A program made the position numbers and the translations under genes. 64,000 bases of DNA from an uncultured Pelagibacteraceae bacterium (GTDB lineage Bacteria; Pseudomonadota; Alphaproteobacteria; Pelagibacterales; Pelagibacteraceae): positions 1 through 64,000 of the forward strand of contig CACDYR010000002.1 of the NCBI GenBank assembly GCA_902557155.1. The letters are read 5' to 3'. How positions within the stretch are numbered: the first letter of the stretch is position 1; every line of letters starts with the position of its first letter. The notes beneath the pieces are model-generated. The model saw only the letters and a list, made by a program, of their open reading frames with translations. It was not told the DNA's origin and made no database searches. This document shows, one piece after another, positions 54,444 to 62,354 of this stretch.

Positions 54444-54553
54444 TGAAGAAATTAAGCATAGATTCAGTTTAGAGTCTTTCTAAAAGATGAGCCAAAATGA
54501 CCCATATTGAACAAATTTTAAAAAAAATTTCAATTTCTAGTAGAACTAAAATT

Positions 54554-55627
54554 TTAAATTAACTTATTATCTTCATAAACACAGCATTTCTCAGCGGGTA
54601 TATGAAGTTTAACATTCTGGTTTGGTATTTCGGTCTCTCTGGTGACTTTTGATTTAATTGTAAAATCTCCCATTTTGGCAGTGATTAATTTATAGTTTCC
54701 AAGATCCTCAACCTTTTCGACATTAACATCAATTAAGTTTTCATTTTGGTTTTGTGCGATCTTAATGAATTCAGATCTAATTCCTAATTTAATATTTTTT
54801 GTTTTTAAATTGGATAAATTTGTATGGGTTTTAATTAAGGTATTATTAACCTTTACACTATCGTTTGAGGAAGCTTCACTTTCAAATAAGTTCATAGCTG
54901 GTGATCCAATAAAGTATCCAACAAACGTTGTATTAGGTCTTTCAAAAAGTTCTTTCGGAGAACCAGTTTGAACCACCTCTCCTTCACTCATTACTATTAT
55001 ATTATCTGCAAAAGTCATCGCTTCATTTTGATCGTGCGTTACATAAACTAATGTTGTTTTATATTGCTCATTAATTTCTTTAAGATTTCTTCTTAATCTA
55101 AATTTTAAATCTGGATCGATAACTGTTAAAGGTTCATCCATTAAAACAGCAGCCACATCCTCTCTCACAAGGCCTCTTCCTAAAGATATTAATTGCTTTT
55201 GATCTGCAGTTAATTTTCTTGCAGGAGAATTTAAGAAAGATTTTAAATTTAAAGTTTCAGCAACTGAATTAACTCTTTCATCAGTTTTACTTTTAGAAAA
55301 ATCTCTGCATTTAAGTGGGAATGCTAAATTTTCATAAACAGTCATAGTATTATAAATAACTGGAAATTGAAAAACCTGAGCGATATTTCTATCTTCTGTT
55401 TTTAAATCTGTAACGTCTTTATCATCAAATAATATTCTTCCAGCAGAAGGTCTAACTAAGCCAGACACAATATTAAGCATGGTAGTTTTTCCACATCCAG
55501 AAGGACCTAAGATAGCATATCGATTTCCATTTTCCCATGTCATTGAGAAAGGATTTAAAGCATAGACTGGATTTGGATCATTTGGATTATACGAGTGAGA
55601 TATATTGCTTAAATCAATTTTAGCCAT
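54554..55627 (-). CDS. ABC transporter ATPase, GlpT-like
   Basis: Importer ATPase of the CUT1 (sugar/polyol) group, 357 aa, with nucleotide-binding domain (1-235) and C-terminal TOBE-like domain. Walker A GPSGCGKTT near 42, Q-loop VFQFPVIY near 86, Walker B VLMDEPLT near 160, switch YVTHDQ near 194. The signature is LTADQKQLIS in place of LSGGQQQR; this matches rhizobial GlpT, one of two ATPases of the glycerol importer, as I remember it. Last gene of the transporter operon; overlaps the other ATPase by 8 bp. Confidence 0.88.
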   Translation of the reverse strand: MAKIDLSNISHSYNPNDPNPVYALNPFSMTWENGNRYAILGPSGCGKTTMLNIVSGLVRPSAGRILFDDKDVTDLKTEDRNIAQVFQFPVIYNTMTVYENLAFPLKCRDFSKSKTDERVNSVAETLNLKSFLNSPARKLTADQKQLISLGRGLVREDVAAVLMDEPLTVIDPDLKFRLRRNLKEINEQYKTTLVYVTHDQNEAMTFADNIIVMSEGEVVQTGSPKELFERPNTTFVGYFIGSPAMNLFESEASSNDSVKVNNTLIKTHTNLSNLKTKNIKLGIRSEFIKIAQNQNENLIDVNVEKVEDLGNYKLITAKMGDFTIKSKVTRETEIPNQNVKLHIPAEKCCVYEDNKLI

Positions 55628-56699
55628 TCAAACCTCCAAAAGGTGAGGATGCTAATTTTCCATTAGCATAAAACGCATAAGCTCTATTAATTTTAAAATT
55701 AATTTTTACTTTATCGTGAATCTTAAAGTTTAGAACCTCTTCTATTGAAACTATAATTTTTGTGTCTCCTCTTTTTAAATGTAGCAATGTTTCTGAACCA
55801 CTAATTTCTGCAAGCTCAACTTCAAATTCATGACCGTTTTCGTTTAATTCAATATCAGAAGATCTCAACCCAATTTTTAAACCATCTTCGGTAAGTTTAG
55901 ATAAATGTTGCGGGGCCTCTACATCAATGCCTTCAAATCTAATTTGATTATCTGAAATTTTAGCTTCAATAATATTCATTGGGGGGTCATTAGAAATTTC
56001 AGCAACTTTTAAGGAGTTAGGGTTTTCAAATATTTCTTTTGCCGGACCAACTTGTAAAACTTTGCCCTCATCTAAAACAATAACTTCACCATTTAATTCC
56101 ATAGTTTCCCTGGGATCAGTAGTCGAATAAATTAGTATTGTTTCATCTGCTAATCCTTTAGAAAATAAGTTCTTAAACTCTTCTCTTAGTTGCTCTCTCA
56201 ATTTGTAGTCTAAATTTACTAATGGCTCATCTAGCAACAGTATTTTAGCGTTTTTGACTAGAGATCTTGCAAGCGAAACCCTTTGTTGCTGCCCTCCAGA
56301 AAGCTCTTGGATCTTTCTATTTTCATAACCTAACAAGCCTACAGATTTTAAAGCGTCCATTACTTTTTCTTTAATAATACTTTGATCTATTTTTCTTTGT
56401 TTCAAAGGAAAGGCTATGTTTTCAAAAACATTTAAATGAGGATAGTTTATAAATTGCTGATAAACCATTGCTACATTTCTTTCCCAGACAGGAATTTTTA
56501 AGAAATTTTTACCGTCAAATTCAATTTCACCACTATCTGGTGTTAAAAGACCAGCTATTGTTTTTAATAGAGTTGTTTTTCCAGATAATGTTCTTCCTAA
56601 AATTGTATATAGATTTCCTTCTTTAAAATTAAACGATACTTCGTTTAGATGATATTGATCATCTGGTTTATATGATAAATTATTTGCAACTAAATCCAT
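55620..56699 (-). CDS. ABC transporter ATPase, GlpS-like
   Basis: Second ATPase of the same importer, 359 aa with a C-terminal TOBE-like region. Walker A is atypical (GRTLSGKTT near 35), the signature ELSGGQQQR near 136 is intact, Walker B ILLLDEP is intact, but the switch histidine is replaced (YSTTDPRE in place of YVTHDQ, near 192). Blocks VYQQFINYP and DYKLREQLREE match rhizobial GlpS as I recall it. It overlaps both neighbours by 1-8 bp. Confidence 0.88.
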   Translation of the reverse strand: MDLVANNLSYKPDDQYHLNEVSFNFKEGNLYTILGRTLSGKTTLLKTIAGLLTPDSGEIEFDGKNFLKIPVWERNVAMVYQQFINYPHLNVFENIAFPLKQRKIDQSIIKEKVMDALKSVGLLGYENRKIQELSGGQQQRVSLARSLVKNAKILLLDEPLVNLDYKLREQLREEFKNLFSKGLADETILIYSTTDPRETMELNGEVIVLDEGKVLQVGPAKEIFENPNSLKVAEISNDPPMNIIEAKISDNQIRFEGIDVEAPQHLSKLTEDGLKIGLRSSDIELNENGHEFEVELAEISGSETLLHLKRGDTKIIVSIEEVLNFKIHDKVKINFKINRAYAFYANGKLASSPFGGLNG

Positions 56700-57547
56700 T
56701 ACTTAATAGCTCCTGATAAATTTCCTTTTGATAAATATCGTTCAACTATAAATGCAACAATAATTAATGGCGCTACTGAAACTAAAGCTGATGCTGATAA
56801 GCTCCACCAAGGAGTTACAGACGAATTTAATGCAACAATTTTAACCGGTAATAACTGGACCTCTGTAAATGTTAAAATAAAAGCAAAGAAAAAATCAATC
56901 CATCCAAAAATTATGCAAAACATTCCTGCTACAATTAAACCTGGTATTGAATTTGGTAATACCACTTTTAAAAATGCTTGATAAGGATTACAACCATCAA
57001 TTAGAGCTGTCTCGTCAATTTCTCTTGGAACTTTATTAAAAAAGTCGACCATAATCCAAACCGCTATTGGCATTAATAAAACTATATAAACAACAATTAG
57101 CCCAGTCAGACTATCTAATAAATTTATTGAACTTAAAAATAAAAAAAATGGAATTGATAAAACAATCGGAGGCATAATTCTTTGGGATATAAAGAAAAAA
57201 GTAATATCATTATTTTTTACAAAACCTGCCTTGAATGTATATCTTGATAGTGCATATGCAGACAATGTTCCAAGAATAATGCTAATTAAACTTGCCGTAC
57301 AAGTTACAAACAAACTATTAAAATAAGGTTCAATTATATCTACACCACCTTTAGCTGGTGATTTAATTAAAACTTTCCACCCTTCTAAATTAGGTTCAAA
57401 ATCTACCCATGGAATATATGTTACTCCCCCATTAACAGACTGGAAATCTTTAAAAGATGTTGTAAGAGCCCAAAGAAAAGGAGCAACCACAAATACTGTC
57501 CAAACGACAATAAAAAAATATTTTAAAAAAATATATAATTTATTCAT
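56699..57547 (-). CDS. ABC transporter permease (CUT1, MalG-like)
   Basis: Inner-membrane subunit with about six spans, 282 aa. The ATPase-contact loop is EIDETALIDGCNPYQAFLK near 173-191. It follows the first permease by 3 bp and overlaps the GlpS-like gene by 1 bp. Confidence 0.92.
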   Translation of the reverse strand: MNKLYIFLKYFFIVVWTVFVVAPFLWALTTSFKDFQSVNGGVTYIPWVDFEPNLEGWKVLIKSPAKGGVDIIEPYFNSLFVTCTASLISIILGTLSAYALSRYTFKAGFVKNNDITFFFISQRIMPPIVLSIPFFLFLSSINLLDSLTGLIVVYIVLLMPIAVWIMVDFFNKVPREIDETALIDGCNPYQAFLKVVLPNSIPGLIVAGMFCIIFGWIDFFFAFILTFTEVQLLPVKIVALNSSVTPWWSLSASALVSVAPLIIVAFIVERYLSKGNLSGAIK

Positions 57548-57550
57548 ACT

Positions 57551-58414
57551 CTACTCTTTTAATAAAACTTTTGTTAAAACTTTTGCTATTATTGTTAAAC
57601 TTATGATCATAATTATTAAGTAAGTGAATGACATTGAAGCTGCATAACCCATCTGAAATTCTCTTAGCCCTTTTATAAAAATATAAAAACTTGAAGTTTC
57701 GGTTGAAGTTCCTGGACCACCAGAAGTTAAAACGTAAACTGTATCCATTATCTTTGAAGCCTCAATTAACCTTATAATTATTGCTCCAATTGAGATGGGA
57801 GCCATCAGTGGAAATGTTACATAAATAAATTTTCTAACTGGGCTAGCGCCATCAATCGCAGCAGCTAAAAATGGTTCTTTAGGTAATGACAATAACCCTG
57901 CTAATAAAAGTAAAAACATAAATGGTGTCCATTGCCATACCTCAACTATAATAACTGTAAATTTTGCAATAACAGGATCTGTCAACCACTTGGGAGCTAC
58001 CCCAAAAACTGATAACAAATCATTTACTGGTCCAAGAGACTCGTGAAAAAAAGTTCTCCAAATAACCGTCATGATCACCGGAGTTGTCATCATTGGAACT
58101 AAAAAAAGAACTCTAAAAAATCTTTTAAATTTAATATCTTTCCAAACCATATGTGCCAGTGCAAAACCAATCACATATTGTAAGATAACTGTTGTAACTG
58201 ATAAAAAACTCAATCTAAAAAATGATTCCCAGAATCTTGGGTCATCTGTAAATAATCTTATGTAATTTTCTAAACCTATATAATCTAAACCAGGATTATA
58301 ACTATTCCATCCTGACAAACTTAATCTAACTACAAAAATAATTGGAAAAATTAATATTCCTATTAACACAAATAAACCTGGAAACAGGAAGAAATATTTA
58401 TGCTTAAAATTCAT
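57551..58414 (-). CDS. ABC transporter permease (CUT1, MalF-like)
   Basis: Inner-membrane subunit with six spans, 287 aa. The EAA-type loop is EPFLAAAIDGASPVRKFIY near 177-195. It is the first membrane gene after the binding protein and starts beyond a hairpin at 58447-58474. Confidence 0.92.
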   Translation of the reverse strand: MNFKHKYFFLFPGLFVLIGILIFPIIFVVRLSLSGWNSYNPGLDYIGLENYIRLFTDDPRFWESFFRLSFLSVTTVILQYVIGFALAHMVWKDIKFKRFFRVLFLVPMMTTPVIMTVIWRTFFHESLGPVNDLLSVFGVAPKWLTDPVIAKFTVIIVEVWQWTPFMFLLLLAGLLSLPKEPFLAAAIDGASPVRKFIYVTFPLMAPISIGAIIIRLIEASKIMDTVYVLTSGGPGTSTETSSFYIFIKGLREFQMGYAASMSFTYLIIMIISLTIIAKVLTKVLLKE

Positions 58415-58446
58415 TTATATAAAAAGGATTATATTATTTTTGTAAT

Positions 58447-58474
58447 ATGTGGCCATTTAAATTAATGGCCACAT
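58447..58474 (-). promoter_or_regulatory. Hairpin between ABC binding-protein and permease genes
   Basis: ATGTGGCCAT (58447-58456) and ATGGCCACAT (58465-58474) form a perfect 10 bp stem with an 8 nt loop, in the 74 bp gap after the binding-protein gene. It has no strong U-tract on the minus strand, so it may stabilise the upstream mRNA rather than terminate. It corresponds in position to the terminators at 48431 and 53221. Confidence 0.7.
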
Positions 58475-58488
58475 AAAGTATTTTTAAA

Positions 58489-60027
58489 TTATAGCTTGTT
58501 GTCTTCCATTTTGACACCAACAGCATAGGCATCTTGAACTGCTTTTTTACCTACTCTGCTTACAATTGCTTCCCACTCTTTAGCAACTTCGTCTAAAGCT
58601 TCTTGAGGAGATAATTGTCCTGCTAAAGCTTTTGAAGTTCCTGTAGCAACAGCACTTGTAAATTCAAATACACCTGGAACTCTTAGGGGGAAAACTCTGT
58701 TATTACTCTTTTCCATATCTAAAAGTGTTTGAGTGTAACTGTTAGCAATCTCAGGATCCCAACCCATACTATTAATGTAAATGTTAGGGTCAAAGTCTGA
58801 GTTTTTAAATGGGTTAACACCAAATCTACCAATAGCTAAATCAGCTTGGTGGTTTGCACCATTAGAAAAGAAGCAAAGATAATCAAATGCCATATCTTTT
58901 ACTTTGCTTTTCTTAGCAACACCTACAGCCCAACCCCAAACAATGTAAGGAGCCTGGTTGTATTGGTTTTCCCAGCTATTAGATACTCTGTTCCAAACTT
59001 TATCAGCGCCTGGAAGTGGAGCTGCACCAACTTTATTTTTAATTGGGCTGTCATCTTGCATCGCTGCAATAAATGCATCGTCCCAAGAGAAACTGAATAA
59101 AGTTTGTCCACCACCAAATGATCCGATTTCATCACCTAGACCAAAGTTAGTTCCTCCTGGAGGAACATATTTAGTAGCTTCAACCCAATCAGTTAATGCT
59201 TCAACAAAACCTGGGTTATTGATGTTTGGTTTCATAGTTTCTAAATCAAAAAAGAAACCACCTGGAGTTCTAGGGTTTTTAGCATAAGCAACTGATCTGC
59301 TGAAAAAAGCTGCAAACATTAAGTCATCTTTTTTCATAACTTCAGCTGAACCATATTCTTTTTCACCATCTCCATCCCAATCCCAATCATTGAAATATTT
59401 AGCCATTTGAGCATATTCTTTCCAAGTTCTTGGAACTCTTAACTCATTACCTGTGTCAGCTTTATATTTCTTCTGCATTTCTGGATTATCAATGACATCT
59501 TTTCTGTATTTTAGATAATGTCTGTCACCATCAACTGGGTATTGGTACATAGTTCCATCCCAAGATGATACACCCATATGAGATTTAGTTACGTCTTTCA
59601 TCTCAGGTGAGTTCATATACTTCTTAGGAACTGGTGCTAAATATCTTTTCCAGTCATTAATGAAGTTAGAAAATCCAAACACAACATCGTAAGGAGCTTG
59701 TCCAGCTTGGAAAGGAACCATTGCTTTTGAGTACAAATCACCTGCTGGTGTATGTGTAACTTCAACTTTTGCACCAGTTAATTTCTCAAACTGTTCAGCG
59801 TGTAGAGCTGTTGGCTCTCCCATTACCGGTATTGCGTGAGTATTTATTTTAAGAGTTTTTCCTTTGTAATTTTTCTTAGACATCTTCTCATAAGAACAGT
59901 CACCAGGAATATCTCCTGTAGCTTTGATATGTGGAAATTGATCGCTCCACTTATCAGCATATGCCATAGGACTAAATATCATCAAACTTGATATTAAAGC
60001 CGTCAAGCAAGTTTTCATTATTTTCAT
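58489..60027 (-). CDS. ABC transporter substrate-binding protein (CUT1 family)
   Basis: Periplasmic solute receptor, 512 aa, start ATG 60027 after a GAGAGAGG ribosome-binding site. Sec signal peptide MKIMKTCLTALISSLMIFSP with cleavage near MAYADK. The mature part has the SBP fold blocks HAEQFEKLTGAKVEV near 75 and PVDGDRHYLKYRKDV near 165, and DWDWDGDGEKEYGS near 213, a possible calcium-type loop. Ligand not predictable; sugar or polyol is inferred from the family of its ATPases and from the adjacent dehydrogenase. Confidence 0.9.
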   Translation of the reverse strand: MKIMKTCLTALISSLMIFSPMAYADKWSDQFPHIKATGDIPGDCSYEKMSKKNYKGKTLKINTHAIPVMGEPTALHAEQFEKLTGAKVEVTHTPAGDLYSKAMVPFQAGQAPYDVVFGFSNFINDWKRYLAPVPKKYMNSPEMKDVTKSHMGVSSWDGTMYQYPVDGDRHYLKYRKDVIDNPEMQKKYKADTGNELRVPRTWKEYAQMAKYFNDWDWDGDGEKEYGSAEVMKKDDLMFAAFFSRSVAYAKNPRTPGGFFFDLETMKPNINNPGFVEALTDWVEATKYVPPGGTNFGLGDEIGSFGGGQTLFSFSWDDAFIAAMQDDSPIKNKVGAAPLPGADKVWNRVSNSWENQYNQAPYIVWGWAVGVAKKSKVKDMAFDYLCFFSNGANHQADLAIGRFGVNPFKNSDFDPNIYINSMGWDPEIANSYTQTLLDMEKSNNRVFPLRVPGVFEFTSAVATGTSKALAGQLSPQEALDEVAKEWEAIVSRVGKKAVQDAYAVGVKMEDNKL

Positions 60028-60053
60028 TATTACCTCTCTCTTCCTTTACTTAA

Positions 60054-61115
60054 TTACGGAACTAAAACAGCTCTTCCCTTAACCTTACCGTCGTTAAGAT
60101 CATGGAGTGCTTTATTAGCATCGTCTAATTTATATTCTTGCATAGATAGCTTCACTTTTCCTCGATCAGCTAACTCCATCAATTCATATAACTCAGACCA
60201 CGTTCCCACTAAATTACCTACGATTGTTTTTTCAGAAATAATTAAATCAACTGCTAATGATTTAATTTCTTCTCCGTAACCAACAATGTAGTAAAAACCA
60301 CCATTAGAAGTCATTTGAATTCCCATGGCAGTAGATCCTTTTTCACCTACGAAATCGATAACAGCTTCTGAACCTTTTCCTTTAGTTAGTTCTTGAACTT
60401 TTTCAATTTCGTTTCCATCAATTAAAACTCCGTGATCACCACCGAGTTCCATTGCATGTTTTAAGGCTGTTTCAGATTTCTCAACAATAATAATGTCAGC
60501 TGCACACATCGCTTTCAAACATTGAATAGCAATATGTCCTAAACCTCCAGCACCAATTATCGTACAGCTTTGACCTGGCAATAAATGTCTAGTTGCCTTT
60601 TTAACAACTCTATAAGCTGTAAGACCTGCATCTGAAAAAGGTGCAACATCTTTGGGTGCTAAAACTTTTGGAAGTTTAATTAAATTTCTAACACTTGTTT
60701 TTAATAACTCTGAGTATCCACCTTCTTTAATACTTAATCCAGGAAATGCTCCAGCAGCAGCATGCATATCATTACCTCTTCTGCAATCTAAACAAGTACC
60801 TCCTGTTCCTGAAATTAATGGGTGTAAAATAACTGGATCACCTTTTTTAAAATCAGTTACGTCTTTACCAACATCCTCTACCCATCCAGCATTTTCATGC
60901 CCCATTACACATGGTAATAAAGTTCCATCTGGATCTTGAATATGTTTCCATACTCCTTCAATAATATGTAAATCTGTTCTGCAAACTCCTGCAGCACCAA
61001 TTTTAACAATTACATCTGATGCCTTCTCAATTTTTGGATCTGGCATTTCTTCGCCTGTAACCCAAACTTTTTCTTTCATTTCTGGGTCATACTTATGCAA
61101 AACCTGTGCTTTCAT
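60054..61115 (-). CDS. Zinc-dependent alcohol dehydrogenase (MDR family)
   Basis: NAD(P)-linked dehydrogenase, 353 aa. The catalytic zinc residues are Cys in GVCRTDLH near 44 and His/Glu in MGHENAGWVEDVG near 71. The nucleotide loop is GAGGLGHIA near 186. The structural-zinc lobe keeps only two of the usual four cysteines (GGTCLDCRRGNDMHA). First gene of the transporter operon (26 bp before the binding-protein gene), so its substrate is probably the solute imported. AAAGGGAGAG is its ribosome-binding site. Confidence 0.9.
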   Translation of the reverse strand: MKAQVLHKYDPEMKEKVWVTGEEMPDPKIEKASDVIVKIGAAGVCRTDLHIIEGVWKHIQDPDGTLLPCVMGHENAGWVEDVGKDVTDFKKGDPVILHPLISGTGGTCLDCRRGNDMHAAAGAFPGLSIKEGGYSELLKTSVRNLIKLPKVLAPKDVAPFSDAGLTAYRVVKKATRHLLPGQSCTIIGAGGLGHIAIQCLKAMCAADIIIVEKSETALKHAMELGGDHGVLIDGNEIEKVQELTKGKGSEAVIDFVGEKGSTAMGIQMTSNGGFYYIVGYGEEIKSLAVDLIISEKTIVGNLVGTWSELYELMELADRGKVKLSMQEYKLDDANKALHDLNDGKVKGRAVLVP

Positions 61116-61147
61116 CGTTTTCTCTCCCTTTTAATTTTCAAAACCTT

Positions 61148-61176
61148 ATTAAAAAATCGAAGTCCGATGGAGTCAA
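61148..61176 (-). promoter_or_regulatory. Promoter of the alcohol dehydrogenase-ABC importer operon
   Basis: On the minus strand TTGACT (61176-61171), a 17 bp spacer and TTTAAT (61153-61148) form a near-consensus sigma-70 promoter, placing the start of transcription near 61141 and giving a leader of about 25 nt. An inverted repeat lies just upstream. Confidence 0.6.
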
Positions 61177-61186
61177 TGCCGCTTTT

Positions 61187-61237
61187 AAGTGTCCAAATAG
61201 TTTACAAATACAACCTCTGGTTAGTTGTTGAACACTT
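61187..61237. promoter_or_regulatory. Inverted repeat, candidate operator of the adjacent regulator
   Basis: AAGTGTCCAA (61187-61196) and TTGAACACTT (61228-61237) match as an inverted repeat at 9 of 10 positions, with the half-sites centred 41 bp apart. Between them lie smaller half-repeats (ACAACC and GGTT). The centre (about 61212) is near -71 relative to the predicted start of the dehydrogenase operon, a normal place for an activator. Confidence 0.5.
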
Positions 61238-61259
61238 TATTTTTATTTATCCTTCAAAA

Positions 61260-62348
61260 ATGGGAAATTTATCTTCAACAAGTAAAGAATTTAAAAATAT
61301 TCTAAAAAAAAGAGGAATGATGTCCTATGGGATGGGCAAAGAAATTTCTGATAGCTGGTCGAGGTGTATTGCTGAGGGACTTAATCCATTTCAGGATCCA
61401 AAACAAAGCGTGGTATCTTCAATTGAATTAAAAGAGATTAAAGAAAAAAATGAGTCTCTTAGAAAAATAGTTCTTCCTGAATTAGAACTTTTATACTCTC
61501 AAATTGCAGGTACCAATTTTATGGTCGCGTATTCAGACGAGAATGGTTTAGTGCTTGATACAATTTATGACAAAACTTGTCTTCAAACAGATGTAGGTAA
61601 AACTGTTATACCAGGATCTATATGGGCTGAGAAAGTTTGTGGTACAAATGGTTTAGGATTATCGGTTGAATTAAAAAAGCCAACAATAGTTTCTGGAAAA
61701 GAGCATTTTTTTATAGCACATGAAAATATATCTTGTTTCGCAAGTCCAATAATCAATTATGATGGTAAAACTATAGGAATTATAGATGCCTCAACTGACT
61801 ATATGTCAAGAGAACAACACACTCTAGCTTTAGTAAAACTTGCAACTAGAAGTATCGAAACAAAGTTATTTTTAAAAAAATTTGAACATGAATTAATTTT
61901 ATCTTTTCATCCTAGACAAGAGTATTTATCAACAACAAGTGTTGGATTATTGGCTGTAAATGGAGATGGTCTAATAGTAGGTGCGAACAGCAATGCTAAA
62001 ATTATGCTTAATGGATTGGTTGACCTAAAAAACGAAAATTTTAATAAAATTTTTACTAACTCATTTTCATCTATTGCATCAGATTTATTAAATAATAAAA
62101 CATTAAAAATTACTGATCATTTAGGCTCGTCTGTTTTTGTAGTCAAAAGTCAAATTTTTAAGGAAAACAAATTTGTTGAAACAAAAAAAGAAAAGAAAAG
62201 AAGTACTTGTAAAAATTGTGAAGATACAAAAATCAAAAGAGAGAAATGTACTTTAATAAGATCAACTTTCGATGAAACAAATAATATTTCTGCGACTTCT
62301 AGAAAATTAGGTGTTTCTAGAACAACAATTTATAAACATTTACAATAA
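61260..62348 (+). CDS. GAF/Fis-type transcriptional regulator, AcoR-like without AAA+ domain
   Basis: Probable local regulator of the divergent dehydrogenase-transporter operon. ATG 61260 gives 362 aa; the frame is open from 61095, but that part overlaps the promoter and inverted repeat. Order: helical N-terminus; GAF domain (about 60-200) with the AcoR hallmark VCGTNGLGLS; a PAS-like segment (about 215-290, SVGLLAVNGDGLIVGANSNA); a cysteine cluster CKNC-x9-C-type near 320; and a C-terminal Fis-type helix-turn-helix (SRKLGVSRTTIYKHL). The sigma-54-interacting AAA+ domain of AcoR-type proteins is missing, so it should work with sigma-70. Confidence 0.85.
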   Translation: MGNLSSTSKEFKNILKKRGMMSYGMGKEISDSWSRCIAEGLNPFQDPKQSVVSSIELKEIKEKNESLRKIVLPELELLYSQIAGTNFMVAYSDENGLVLDTIYDKTCLQTDVGKTVIPGSIWAEKVCGTNGLGLSVELKKPTIVSGKEHFFIAHENISCFASPIINYDGKTIGIIDASTDYMSREQHTLALVKLATRSIETKLFLKKFEHELILSFHPRQEYLSTTSVGLLAVNGDGLIVGANSNAKIMLNGLVDLKNENFNKIFTNSFSSIASDLLNNKTLKITDHLGSSVFVVKSQIFKENKFVETKKEKKRSTCKNCEDTKIKREKCTLIRSTFDETNNISATSRKLGVSRTTIYKHLQ

Positions 62349-62354
62349 ATTTAT

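Noticed and set aside
61095..61259. Regulator start at the first upstream codon (61095)
   Set aside because: The 55 extra residues overlap the divergent promoter and inverted repeat and do not resemble AcoR N-termini.
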